DNA from: Paralithodes platypus
Lineage: Eukaryota > Arthropoda > Malacostraca > Decapoda > Lithodidae
Direction of reading: 5' to 3'
Assembly (NCBI GenBank): GCA_032716605.1
Contig: CM064538.1
Coordinates: 23,670,713-23,734,712, forward strand
Length of the DNA: 64,000 nt
A program made the translations under genes and the position numbers. The notes under the pieces are model-generated. The model made no database searches. It saw nothing but the letters and a program-made list of their open reading frames with translations, and was not told the DNA's origin. Positions 23,401 through 27,561 of this stretch are shown here, piece after piece; the stretch's first letter is position 1, and the number at the start of each line of letters is the position of its first letter.

Positions 23401-26182
23401 CTCAACAATTATCCTCAACACTGGTCTGGCAGCTTATGAGGTCAACATTTTTAATATTTATGTCATCTAAATTCATCTACCATTAGTCTAGGTTCCAATA
23501 CCAGTGCAAAATACTCCAGAAATGTTGCCAGTAAAATGTTGATCATCGAATGTTGACTATAAAAGCTCTCGTGTGATACCGGCTTAATCCACCACATTAC
23601 CAACAACGATATCTATATACAGTCATAATCATTTCCTTTCTGCAGATCAATATCGGTCACAATAAATATACTTTAATTTTTCTCCTCCGGCCAACTCCAC
23701 TTTCACTCCTACACCTCTCAACTCCATTATAGTATGTCCTTCCACCTCACTTTCGGTCTACCTCTCCCTAAAGTTTCACTTATTATTTATTTATTTTATT
23801 TGTACTTTCACTCCTACACCTCTCCATTTCACGATAGTCCATCCTTCCACCTCACTCTTGGTCTGCCTCTCCCTAAACTTTGTCTTTCCCCCAGGTCGGT
23901 ACCAGGCGGGTGTGGCTGCGGTGGGATTATTTATTTATTTTATTTGTACTTTCACTCGTACACCTCTCAATTCCACGATAGTCCATCCTTCCACCTCACT
24001 CTTGGTCTGCCTCATCCTAAACTTTCTCTTTCCCCCAGGTCGGTACCAGGCGGGTGTGGCTGCGGTGGGAGGTCTGGTGTATGCCGTGGGTGGCTGTGAC
24101 TCCTGGAACTGCCTCAACTCTGTGGAAGTGTACGACCCCACACAAGATACCTGGAGATACGCTACCCCCATGACCACCCCCAGGAGAGGCTGTGGGGCAC
24201 AAGTATTTAAAGGTTAGTTATTTATTTATTTTTATTTTGTTTTGCCAGATGCCGTAATTCCCGAGAAGGGGTGGCACAACTATTCAAAGGTTGGTTGGCT
24301 TACTGGGTCCCACCTAGTTTTTTGTTTTTTCTCTCTCTGGGTTGTGTCCATTCGGCCCCATTCAGCCTACTGTTTTAAGACCCATCCAGGTGTCAATTCT
24401 TACCACTCGCCAGCATATTTAAAACAAAAATGCTGACCGCATGCTAAATTTGTAAATTTCTCCGGCAAAGCCGGATGTTTACATAGCCTACAATGCTGGC
24501 TTGCTATCGCTCGCTAGGAAGAAATCGACACCTGGATGGGGATAAACGTCTTAAAACAGTAGGCTGAATGCAGCCGAATGGATACAAGCCAGAGAGAGGG
24601 AGAGAGAGAGAAGATGTAGTAAAATAAAGACAAAAACTTGGGATCTCCTTTTTTGCTTTCACTTTTCCTTAGATGATAAAAATATTCTCTTTTGTCAGGC
24701 AAGCTGTACGTGATCGGAGGGTCTGACGGGACCCACAGCCTGTGCACCACTGAGGTCTATGATGTGGGTACCAACACTTGGCTGCCCGGCCCTTCCATGA
24801 CCACCTGTAGAGCTAACGTGGGGGTGGCCGTCGTGGAAGGAAACCTGTATGCTGTGGGTGGATTCTCAGGTACTGTATATATATTCTCATTAACCCCTTC
24901 TATCCCGATGACGTCTTTTGATTTTATTCTGGCTCGTACTAATCGATTTTATTATTATAAGTGTTCGAACTATCTCAGTCAACCTTTCAACTACCACAGA
25001 TCCTTTCTAAGCTGTATAAAATTGTCTACATATTGCTAGAATAAAATATAACTTACGTCGACGGTACAGAAGGGGTTAATTTATTGAAGTGCTTTGGGGT
25101 TTGTAATGGAGGATTAATGTAAAGAACGGAGTGTTCCTTAAGACAAAGAAAGGGGTTTTACTATATTTATATATTTTTTCATCTTATGAGAGTGGGAATA
25201 TGCAGTAATTAGACAAATAAATGTACAGTATATGCATGTTCTTTTCGTAGTACTGTGCTGTGTAGTATATGTACAAATAGTTCTTACCTTTTGTTCTTTT
25301 ATCACTGTATACAGAACTGCATTTACTCTACATTGTCATGACTTTGTTAACCTAGAGGGTAGCGTTATGCCCGACGTCATAATTTGAACTGTAGACGTCA
25401 TATCTTCAACTGTAATTTCCATTCACTCATGTTACACCAGAGTAACTTAGTCACCCCTTTAACCCCTTCTTTACCACGATGTCAATTTCACTTTATTCTG
25501 GCTACTATTAGACAAGTTTATTCAGTTTAAAAAGGGCCTCCAGCAATGACCAGACTTTGAACTATCTCACTTAACCATTTTACTTCACACAGATCCTTTA
25601 TAAATTACACAGTCATTTAAATATAACTAGAATATAATGAAAAATACGTCGCCGGTACAGAAGGGGTTAATATATTGTCAACAAAAATAGCTTAATCACC
25701 CCTTTAATAAAATGTCAACAAAAAATATGTTCTTTTCATCTGCCGCAGGTAAGAACTTCCTGAACAGCATCGAGTACCTGGACCCCAACACGAACGAGTG
25801 GACCAACTTCACCCCCAAGCCTGAGTCCCCCCTGCGAGACTTGGCGCACCAACTCAGCCGCATCCAGAGCAACGGGGGCATGTCCAGCGCCAGTAGCGAG
25901 GGTGGGTCGGATGGGGAGGGGGACACGCTTAGTGTCTTGAAGGAAGAACGATCGGTTAACGGCAAGAGGGGCGATGGGTCGGATGGGGAGGGGGAAACTC
26001 TTAGGGTCTCGAAGGAAGATAGATCGGTTAACGGCAAGAGGGACGGTAATAGGGTCCCATTAAGCCAGGAGAAGGTGATGGTGAATGGGAATAAGGTGTC
26101 GTACGGGAAGAATATAAATGGGGTGGAAAAGGATTCGGGCACAATATCTAATGGTAAGGGAGCTTCTAATGGGCTTAACTAA
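5249..26182 (+). CDS. IVNS1ABP: IVNS1ABP-like BTB-BACK-Kelch protein, 12 coding exons
   Basis: Joined exons 5249-5374, 9036-9146, 11519-11650, 12695-12835, 13210-13389, 13834-13968, 14678-14807, 16175-16666, 22857-22982, 24039-24212, 24699-24869 and 25749-26182 give one frame of 783 codons plus TAA. All junctions are GT-AG and phases agree. Residues 1-123 form the BTB domain (HFCDVVLQ, AHRAVLSCASPYFFELF), 124-275 the BACK domain, 276-394 a Ser/Gly-rich linker with DWKLIA, and about 395-663 Kelch blades with GG doublets and Trp (GGYDRGECLRTVEAYDP, SWNCLNSVEVYDP). Residues 664-783 are an acidic Ser/Asn-rich tail; human NS1-BP is 642 aa and ends near the last blade. The human family member binds actin, acts in splicing and mRNA export, and can serve as a CUL3 adaptor; that role is inferred here from homology. 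An acceptor CAG lies 5 nt before the ATG, so a non-coding first exon must lie upstream; it was not found. Confidence 0.93.
5370..5755 (+). repeat. 15-nt duplication of the exon 1 donor flanking a family A element
   Basis: TTGCAGGTCAGGATT occurs at 5370-5384 (across the real exon 1 / intron 1 junction) and again at 5741-5755. Family A lies between the two. The second copy is a ready-made decoy donor with no exon in front of it. Confidence 0.8.
5395..5706 (+). mobile_element. Family A fold-back element in Kelch intron 1
   Basis: A T tract and C tract are followed by the A core with GGCGAGCGATAGCGAGCC (5570-5587), CGACCTTCGGCCG and the short 3' end GGGTCTAGGGGG, ending near CCCCCTAAG. It starts about 20 nt after the exon 1 donor and is followed at 5741-5755 by a copy of that donor. 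Confidence 0.8.
5745..6182 (-). mobile_element. LINE fragment, 3' region, degenerate
   Basis: The stretch matches 54122-54420 (there on the + strand, ending in poly-A) in inverse orientation, and 6058-6180 matches 33946-34060, which is continuous with a reverse transcriptase frame. It therefore derives from the 3' part of the YADD LINE. Stops and indels interrupt it. Confidence 0.65.
6191..6551 (+). mobile_element. Family A fold-back element, TTAA-flanked
   Basis: TTAAGGGGAGATGGGTCG at the left and TTCCCTTAA at the right, 361 bp. The GATAGCGAG box and CTACCGAAAAATG stem are present; the GGCCTTCGGCC hairpin is reduced to ACGGCATT by a deletion. Confidence 0.85.
6552..7014. other. Intron 1 sequence without recognised feature
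   Basis: It contains one A-rich run and the short runs AACCTAAGGTAACCTAAGG at 6949-6967. No exon, RNA gene or mobile element could be assigned. Confidence 0.4.
7015..7108 (+). repeat. Tandem repeat, 3 x about 31 bp
   Basis: The unit CTGGTACTCAAGGGGTTAA plus GAGAACATAAC is repeated three times. Its text resembles the right end of family D elements (GGTACTCAAGGGGTTAA), so it may be an amplified D terminus. Confidence 0.85.
7475..7915 (+). repeat. Minisatellite, about 7 x 60-66 bp
   Basis: The unit begins GGGGTGTTGGAGAGAGAGG, continues AAGCTGTTGGAGTGGCTTTG and ends TTATTAGTCTGTATAA. A single unit in inverse orientation lies inside the fold-back element at about 36610-36665, with matching outer flanks (CTCGTATCTACTTTTCC), so the array arose by amplification inside a dispersed element. 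Confidence 0.9.
8089..8291 (+). mobile_element. Family M hAT-like MITE, copy 1
   Basis: Inverted ends GTGTCACACGAGCGATTTTT and AAAAGCGCTCGTTTGACAC, about 200 bp. Related copies are at 23373-23585, 28778-29233 and 39285-39584. The superfamily is inferred only from TIR style and size. Confidence 0.65.
8301..8516 (+). mobile_element. Family D fold-back element
   Basis: Palindromic D core: GATTAGGAAGGA at the left, CTTCCTTCCTAAGCTGAATA at the right, with ends TCTGTACCCGCGACGTC and GTCACGGGTACTGAATGGG. The terminal TTAA is degraded. Confidence 0.75.
8606..8998 (+). mobile_element. RTE-like LINE 3' UTR, 5' truncated
   Basis: It matches the 3' UTR of the LINE at 2467-2986 in + orientation (GCGCCTGGCCCGGGGAG, then GTGACCAGGATGTGTGTGA, then CTCTGTCTCGAGTCAGCCAC) and ends in TACATACATACAT. 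Exon 2 of the Kelch gene starts 38 nt later. Confidence 0.75.
9036..9146 (+). CDS. IVNS1ABP: IVNS1ABP-like exon 2 (BTB core)
   Basis: Codons 43-79. The acceptor TTTACAG ends at 9035 and the donor GTAAGG starts at 9147; the phase is 0 on both sides. It encodes EIHAHRAVLSCASPYFFELF, the most conserved BTB segment (human MLAHRAVLACCSPYLFEIF). The 3' tail of a LINE-derived repeat plus an (ATT)n run ends about 10 nt before the acceptor tract, so the polypyrimidine tract may be partly repeat-derived. Confidence 0.94.
9205..9352 (+). mobile_element. Family D fold-back element, 5' truncated
   Basis: It contains AAGCTTAGGAAGGACCTCTAG, the loop, and CCACAGATCCTTCCTAAGCTG with GTTGCTGGTACTCAAAG. The left end is replaced by a TA run. 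Confidence 0.7.
9430..9590. repeat. Perfect palindrome, 79-bp arms, 3-nt spacer, tRNA-like arms
   Basis: The arms 9430-9508 and 9512-9590 are exact reverse complements with only GAG between them. Each arm contains a pol III type A box (GTGGTGTAATTGATTAAGCG) and B box (GGTTCGATCCC), as in a tRNA-derived SINE head. It lies in Kelch intron 2. As a transcript it would fold into a 79-bp hairpin. Confidence 0.97.
9956..11188 (+). repeat. 20-21 bp satellite array
   Basis: Unit GCTTACATAATGCTGACTAT, about 40 copies, with frequent ATG/ATA variants and a few shortened units. The array is interrupted at 10089-10464 by a poly-A-tailed insert. Looser copies extend leftward to about 9780. It fills most of Kelch intron 2 between exons 2 and 3. 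Confidence 0.95.
10089..10464 (+). mobile_element. Poly-A-tailed insert within the satellite
   Basis: It is unrelated to the satellite and ends in about 19 A (10446-10464) directly followed by satellite. This is the mark of a target-primed retroposition. The body carries (GT)n and no recognised pol III boxes or coding similarity; it could be a SINE or a retrocopy of an RNA. Target duplications cannot be distinguished because the flanks are satellite. Confidence 0.65.
11189..11372 (+). mobile_element. Family B fold-back element, truncated
   Basis: It has TCAGCCTACTGTTTTAAGGCG, CAGGTGTCAATTTATTCCTGG, a decayed GAGCAGTAATGAGCC box, the stem TTTTTTGATAGAAAAATG and TCTCCGGCAAAGCCG. The right arm is missing, replaced by A-rich sequence and TACATACATAC. 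Confidence 0.8.
11519..11650 (+). CDS. IVNS1ABP: IVNS1ABP-like exon 3 (end of BTB)
   Basis: Codons 80-123. The acceptor TGTTCAG ends at 11518 and the donor GTCTGT starts at 11651; phase 0. It encodes VERLVNYAYTGQLEVPDAL and NVFIAAKRLK, the C-terminal BTB helices (human VEVLLNYAYTAQL and VYSAAKKLK). A truncated family B element lies about 150 nt upstream and a SINE of family C starts about 20 nt downstream of the donor, so this exon sits between two mobile insertions. Confidence 0.94.
11672..12081 (-). mobile_element. Family C SINE, - orientation
   Basis: On the - strand it begins near GATGGGCTGGTCTATAAGAG and ends in GGGGAACAACAACAA. Other long copies: 14834-15261, 31276-31669, 62421-62852. 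It has no clear tRNA head. The 3' end encodes or resembles GLFGQAAWGTT, the same as LINE tails in the window. Confidence 0.8.
12082..12694. other. Intron 3 remainder
   Basis: A G tract (12108-12127) is followed by (CATGCCCT)n at 12130-12175. The LINE 3' end (CTCTGTCTCGTGGCAGCCAC) with TACATACAT lies at 12302-12381. The rest is A+T-rich without recognised features up to the exon 4 acceptor. Confidence 0.5.
12695..12835 (+). CDS. IVNS1ABP: IVNS1ABP-like exon 4 (BACK domain, first part)
   Basis: Codons 124-170. The acceptor CTCTCAG ends at 12694 and the donor is GTGAGC at 12836; phase 0. It encodes CGEHLVSHLSPDSC and ARIDHYIQHL, matching the human CGDYLLSRMDVTSC and KVDAYIQEHLL. The sequence over the donor (GTGAGCCACCTT, 12836-12847) is also present inside this exon at 12733-12744. 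Confidence 0.92.
13210..13389 (+). CDS. IVNS1ABP: IVNS1ABP-like exon 5 (BACK domain, middle)
   Basis: Codons 171-230. The acceptor CCTTATAG ends at 13209 and the donor GTTAGT starts at 13390; phase 0. It encodes VPRVQVSVVH and ILIHEWIQRQM, matching the human LPRLKLEVML and KVINWVQRSI helices of the BACK domain. It is less conserved than its neighbours. Confidence 0.92.
13440..13672 (-). mobile_element. Chimera of a family A 3' half and a family C SINE tail
   Basis: 13480-13605 is family A in inverse orientation (TTCCTCCCTAGACCTC, then TTTTTCGGTAGAAAAATG, then CCCGGCC) broken at the central hairpin. At 13612 it passes directly into CCTTGGGGCTGTTC with CAACAACAACAAC at 13656-13668, the family C/LINE tail in + orientation. 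Confidence 0.75.
13834..13968 (+). CDS. IVNS1ABP: IVNS1ABP-like exon 6 (end of BACK domain)
   Basis: Codons 231-275. The acceptor CCTTACAG ends at 13833 and the donor GTTAGT starts at 13969; phase 0. It encodes MLYLNMDNSLHDCADI and a polar stretch rich in Asp and Lys (DYKKVSRKLSQTN). The start matches the human TLYYSADHKLLDG block. After this exon the intron phase changes from 0 to 1. Confidence 0.9.
14268..14337 (-). mobile_element. tRNA-derived SINE head (B box and A box on - strand)
   Basis: On the - strand the order is an A-box-like GGCGTGGTAGGTAGGACG, then AAGGGTCGGCAGTTCAATCCC (B box). It resembles the head of a tRNA-derived SINE. The body is not otherwise recognised. It is unlikely to be a functional tRNA. 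Confidence 0.5.
14678..14807 (+). CDS. IVNS1ABP: IVNS1ABP-like exon 7 (linker)
   Basis: Codons 276-318 plus the first base of 319. The acceptor TCTTACAG ends at 14677 and the donor GTAAGT starts at 14808; the exon leaves phase 1. It encodes a basic/Ser linker and NDWKLIAHSQVS, matching the human HEWKIVASEKTS. A family C SINE begins about 25 nt after the donor. Confidence 0.92.
14834..15261 (-). mobile_element. Family C SINE, - orientation
   Basis: Near full length (about 430 bp) from a GATGGGCTGGTCTATCAGAG start (- strand) to GGGGAACAGCAACAACAAT. It lies in Kelch intron 7 immediately after the exon 7 donor and abuts an H element at 15271. Confidence 0.85.
15271..15486. mobile_element. Family H palindromic MITE, copy 1
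   Basis: It starts CTATAGTCCGCTCATTCTAG and ends AATGAACAGACTATAG. The arms are long imperfect inverted repeats (GGTTGGGCAGAAATCGTAACC versus GGTTACGATTTCTGACCAACC). Copies: 37319-37534, 44509-44723, and decayed copies at 47998-48193 and 16915-17110. The TATAG termini fit a TA-targeted mariner-type MITE. Confidence 0.75.
15487..16174. other. Intron 7 remainder, no recognised feature
   Basis: Moderately A+T-rich unique-looking sequence. No exon, RNA gene or repeat family of this window was identified. Confidence 0.4.
16175..16666 (+). CDS. IVNS1ABP: IVNS1ABP-like exon 8 (linker end, first two Kelch blades)
   Basis: Codons 319-482 plus one base. The acceptor TTTCACAG ends at 16174 and the donor GTAAGT starts at 16667; phase 1 on both sides. 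It is the largest exon (492 nt). It encodes a Gly/Asn/Ser/Pro-rich linker, then GGYDRGECLRTVEAYDP with TNTW and GGCDGARELASVEVLDE with RW, the first two Kelch repeats (human GGYNREECLRTVECYNP). GC content is well above that of the flanking introns. Confidence 0.94.
16915..17110. mobile_element. Family H-related element, decayed
   Basis: It contains CTCGTAACTCAAAGACGACTT and TTCTACCACTTGGGAAGAGTC, recalling the H element centre (TGTAACTCAAAAAGGG and TTCCCAAATGGTAGAAAT). The ends are not clear. Confidence 0.4.
17525..17655 (-). mobile_element. Family C SINE, 3' fragment
   Basis: It matches the last ~130 bp of family C (inverse): GTTCCCCAGGCTGTCTCACCG, then CCCCCACAGAACCCTCCCTGC, breaking off at GAAGCCACTCCCAGGCGAG. 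Confidence 0.75.
17700..18015 (-). mobile_element. Family N SINE split by a family O SINE
   Basis: Family N (TTAATCCTCCATTACAAACCCC at 17709-17730; then CACTTGAATAAATTAACGAAA from 17911 and the tRNA-like head to about 18010) is interrupted by family O at 17731-17908 (GTTATTGGTAGTTGTCAAGCC with an A-rich tail). Intact N: 37040-37270. N therefore predates O here. Confidence 0.75.
18162..18512 (+). mobile_element. Family A fold-back element, TTAA-flanked
   Basis: TTAAGGGGAGG to ACCCTCTTAA, 351 bp. The GATAGCGAG box is damaged (TCAAGTGATAGAAGG), while the CCGGCCTTTGGCCGG hairpin and the TCTAAGCTTGATCGAGG 3' block remain. Sense to the Kelch gene (intron 8). Confidence 0.85.
18513..19687. other. 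Intron 8 stretch without assigned feature
   Basis: No family of this window recurs here, and frames in it have no recognised similarity. 18830-19400 is noticeably T-rich on the + strand and includes GCGCGTTTTTTTTTATT. It may be unique intron or older repeat. Confidence 0.35.
19688..19903 (+). mobile_element. Family D fold-back element, TTAA-flanked
   Basis: TTAACCTGTACAGTACCAG to CTGGTACTCAATGGGTTAA with the core ATTCAGCTTAAGGAGGACC / GATCCTTCCTAAGCTGC; 216 bp. The two arms pair. Confidence 0.85.
19904..20760. other. Intron 8 stretch; one partial D element
   Basis: Mostly unassigned. 20668-20765 is the left half of a family D element (AACCCTGTCAAGATCC, TTCTGGCTATTAGTAGATG, CAGTTAAGGAAGGAATTGTGG) that breaks off where the next TIR element begins. 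Confidence 0.45.
20762..21132. mobile_element. Inverted-repeat element with family P core
   Basis: The outer arms pair: ACCATATGAGGAGGAGCAC with CAATGTTTCGCAGATAGCTTC at the left, GAAGCTATCTGCTAAACGTT with TGCTTCTCCTCATATGGT at the right. The centre (20868-21004, TTATTTGCCCCCTGCTGGC) recurs at 41515-41688. Related left arms are at 16860 and 48272. The AACGTTTC-type arms recall Penelope-like or LINE 3' ends, but this is uncertain. Confidence 0.55.
21257..21471 (+). mobile_element. Family D fold-back element, GATCATG-end type
   Basis: TTAACCCCTTGAAGATCATG at the left, GATTCTCAAAGTGTTAA at the right, with the standard D core. The ends differ from the GACGTC-end type, while the core is shared. 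Confidence 0.8.
21502..21716 (+). mobile_element. Family D fold-back element
   Basis: TTAATCCGTTGAGTACCAG to CTGGTACTGAATGTGTTAA, 215 bp. The core arms CAGCTTAAGAAGG / CCTTCCTAAGCTTA are clear. It lies 30 bp from the preceding D copy in the same orientation. Confidence 0.8.
21717..22413. other. Intron 8 stretch, no recognised feature
   Basis: 21735-21955 is GC-richer than its surroundings (internal repeats of CCTGCCTGCACAAGCCATCAA type at 21865-21915) but shows no known domain in any frame. The rest is A+T-rich. Confidence 0.35.
22414..22590 (+). mobile_element. Family L Tigger-like MITE, copy 1
   Basis: Ends TACAAGTCTCCCTCGATTTA and GTGAGGGAGACCTGTA; body GGGTTACGTTCCTGAAAAC. Copies: 27978-28165, 32149-32345. 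Short inverted ends with TA at both sides and the TTACG text fit pogo/Tigger non-autonomous elements. Confidence 0.75.
22857..22982 (+). CDS. IVNS1ABP: IVNS1ABP-like exon 9 (Kelch blade)
   Basis: Codons 483-524. The acceptor AACAATAG ends at 22856 and the donor GTGAGT starts at 22983; phase 1 on both sides, 126 nt. It encodes GRVFCIGGWNGQYGIKQCDM and NNSWTTIAPL, a full Kelch blade. The preceding intron is about 6.2 kb, the longest in the gene. Being symmetric (phase 1-1), the exon could be skipped without a frameshift. Confidence 0.93.
23282..23350 (-). mobile_element. tRNA-derived SINE head
   Basis: On the - strand GGTTGGTAAAGCACTCGCCTG (A box) and GATGGTTCGAGTCTCGGG (B box). It lies next to the family M element at 23373. 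It is probably a SINE remnant rather than a tRNA gene: no acceptor stem can be paired. Confidence 0.55.
23373..23585 (+). mobile_element. Family M hAT-like MITE, copy 2
   Basis: AGCCGGTATCACACAAACG and AGCTCTCGTGTGATACCGGCT are inverted ends; about 210 bp. This uninterrupted copy shows where family N inserted in copy 3 (28778-29233). Confidence 0.75.
23690..24072 (+). repeat. 144-bp tandem duplication carrying the exon 10 acceptor
   Basis: Two copies with 144-bp period (for example TGTACTTTCACTC at 23801 and 23945) each run from the TTATTTATTTATTTTATT block through a polypyrimidine tract, CCCCCAG and the first 32 nt of exon 10. A third, exon-less partial copy precedes them (about 23697-23775). 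The upstream acceptor is 23893-23894, the real one 24037-24038. The frame from the upstream acceptor is open through to exon 10. Confidence 0.95.
24039..24212 (+). CDS. IVNS1ABP: IVNS1ABP-like exon 10 (Kelch blade)
   Basis: Codons 525-582. The acceptor TCCCCCAG ends at 24038 and the donor GTTAGT starts at 24213; phase 1 on both sides. It encodes GRYQAGVAAVGGLVYAVGG, SWNCLNSVEVYDP and DTWRYATPMTTPRRGCG; the human paralogous blade has SWNCLNTVERYNP. The first 32 nt and the acceptor are duplicated exactly 144 nt upstream (acceptor at 23893-23894), and the frame from that upstream acceptor stays open into this exon. Confidence 0.94.
24270..24612. mobile_element. Family B fold-back element
   Basis: Left arm CATTCGGCCCCATTCAGCCT, right arm AGGCTGAATGCAGCCGAATG; the box CTTGCTATCGCTCGCTAGG appears only in the right arm, and the left one is damaged (TACCACTCGCCAGC). 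The CTCCGGCAAAGCCGG hairpin is present. The TTAA ends are lost. Confidence 0.8.
24699..24869 (+). CDS. IVNS1ABP: IVNS1ABP-like exon 11 (Kelch blade)
   Basis: Codons 583-639. The acceptor TTTGTCAG ends at 24698 and the donor GTACTG starts at 24870; phase 1 on both sides. It encodes GKLYVIGGSDGTHSLCTTEV, TNTWLPGP and NLYAVGGFSG. A family D fold-back element starts only about 20 nt after the donor (24890). Confidence 0.93.
24890..25079 (+). mobile_element. Family D fold-back element, TTAA-flanked, in Kelch intron 11
   Basis: TTAACCCCTTCTATCCCGATG to CGGTACAGAAGGGGTTAA; core shortened by a deletion in the left arm. It begins 21 nt after the exon 11 donor. Confidence 0.85.
25459..25670 (+). mobile_element. 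Family D fold-back element, TTAA-flanked
   Basis: TTAACCCCTTCTTTACCACG to CGCCGGTACAGAAGGGGTTAA, 212 bp, second D copy in intron 11, about 80 bp before exon 12. Confidence 0.85.
25749..26182 (+). CDS. IVNS1ABP: IVNS1ABP-like exon 12 (last blade strand, extended tail, stop)
   Basis: Codons 640-783 and TAA. The acceptor TGCCGCAG ends at 25748. It opens with FLNSIEYLDPNTNEWTNF, matching the human FLNTVEVYNLESNEWSPY at the protein end. The human protein stops a few residues later, whereas this one continues for about 120 residues that are rich in Ser, Gly, Glu, Asn and Lys and probably disordered. Within the tail, codons 692-715 and 716-739 are an obvious tandem duplication of 24 residues. The start of the tail (PLRDLAHQLSRIQ) could be helical. 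Confidence 0.92.
25904..26047 (+). repeat. Coding tandem duplication, 2 x 72 bp
   Basis: Two adjacent 72-bp units, each encoding 24 residues beginning GSDGEG and ending near VNGKR, lie within the last exon of the Kelch gene. They differ at several positions, so the duplication is not brand new. The unit length keeps the frame. Confidence 0.9.
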
Positions 26183-26185
26183 GAG

Positions 26186-26702
26186 AGTGGCCATCTTTTT
26201 CTATTGGGTTAAACTAGAAACCCATTAGTAAGATAGTGACTATCTTTTTCTAATGGGTTCAATGAGAGATCCTGTTGAGTAAGAGACCGCCCATCTTTTT
26301 CTAATGGGTTTAAGGTGGGTGACCTGCTTTTTTTCTTTCCTTTTCTCTCTTTCTCTGGCTTAGCTCCATTCAGTCTAATGTTTTAAGATGTTTATCCCCA
26401 TTCAGGTGTCGATTTCTTCCTGGCAAGCGATAGCGAGTCAGCATTGTATGGAGAAATCCGGCTTCGCCGGAGAAATTTTGCTATAGAAAAATTGTCTAAT
26501 TTATCCTGCTGTCAATTTTTTTTTTATAAATATGCTGGCTCTCGCTCGCCAGGAGAAAATCAACACCTGGATGGAGATAAATGTCTTAAAACAGTAGGCT
26601 GAATGGGGCCGAATGGATACAACCCAGAGAGAGAAAAAAAAATGAAATGGGACCTCTTAATGAGAGATCCTGCTGAGTATGAGAGAGCGGCCATCTTTTA
26701 TA
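26186..26702 (+). repeat. 3'-flank tandem repeat (about 50 bp), split by a family B element
   Basis: Starting 4 nt after the stop codon there are three degenerate copies of a unit with GAGAGTGGCCATCTTTTTCTA and ATGGGTT. A fourth copy (AATGAGAGATCCTGCTGAG to GCGGCCATCTTTT) lies beyond a family B element at 26310-26660. The repeat belongs to the probable 3' UTR. Confidence 0.8.
26310..26660. mobile_element. Family B fold-back element, TTAA-flanked, in the Kelch 3' UTR region
   Basis: TTAAGGTGGGTGACCTGC to GGGACCTCTTAA, about 350 bp, with paired arms (CAGGTGTCGATTTCTTCCTGG with CCAGGAGAAAATCAACACCTG), two GATAGCGAG boxes in inverse order and the stem TTTTGCTATAGAAAAATTG. It lies 128 bp after the stop codon. 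Confidence 0.85.
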
Positions 26703-27065
26703 GAGGGCCGTTTGGTGAAGTTATCATCAAACAATTGGGTGATATTTTGTTATTTATCTTATAGAATTTAGATCTAAAGACCAAACTTGCCTATATAATC
26801 TGCAGCATTATTGCCGAATGTTAACCCAGGGAGTGCGACGGTCCTTCCGTTATTTGGTATTCGCTATTTTGATCATTCGTGGGTTTTTCAGCCTGAGCAT
26901 TGAAATCGGTTAAAATTGAACGAAAATGATCTCTAAGCGAGGACTAACTGTTGTATTGATCTAGAAGAGGTTTAGTTTGTATATTATGCGCTGTGTCTTC
27001 ACTGGGTGTGGATATTCTACGCGTGCGAGGTGAGGGTAATTATTTCAGCCCCTTAATGATTCGTC

Positions 27066-27277
27066 ATAACCCCTTCACTACCATTACGCAAATTTCATCA
27101 CATTCTGGTTACCAATAGACGATTTTCTTTAGTTTTTAATCTACCTATACGACTCAAATAGGTAAATACGATCTCAGTAAACCTTCTTAGTAACATAGAT
27201 TCTTCTTAAACTGCATAAAATAATTTAGTTTTAGCCAGAATAAAAGGTAAAATGGCATCATGGTGCTGAAGGGGTTA
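27066..27277 (+). mobile_element. Family D fold-back element, CACCATGACG-end type
   Basis: TAACCCCTTCACTACCATTACG to ATCATGGTGCTGAAGGGGTTA; the core is degenerate. Similar ends: 45727-45928 and 63674-63886. Confidence 0.75.
27239..27244 (+). terminator. Nearest AATAAA downstream of the Kelch stop
   Basis: This is the first canonical AATAAA found after the stop at 26182 (about 1.06 kb away), and it lies inside a family D element. Whether it is used as a poly(A) signal cannot be told; a variant signal closer to the stop is equally possible. Confidence 0.25.
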
Positions 27278-27280
27278 GCA

Positions 27281-27434
27281 GGTTATTCTGGCTATCAATG
27301 GAAGATTTCATCGAGCTTGGGAAGGACGTGTGGGAGTTCGAGGGATAATGGAGTTGGTTTTGGCCTCCGATCCTTTCTAAGCTGCATAAAATCATCTAAT
27401 GTTAACCAGAATACGATGAATTATACGCATGCAA
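27281..27434 (+). mobile_element. Family D fold-back element, ends trimmed
   Basis: GGTTATTCTGGCTATCAATGG to AACCAGAATACGATGAA, core arms visible, directly after the previous D copy. Confidence 0.65.
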
Positions 27435-27561
27435 AGTGATCATAATTATTTTTCTAGGTTAATAGATGAATGATGAATGGAACAATTACGTACGGAGGGA
27501 TTTCCGTTAATAATTTATATATACTCGTAATATCATAAGAAAGATACTGGTATAACAAATA

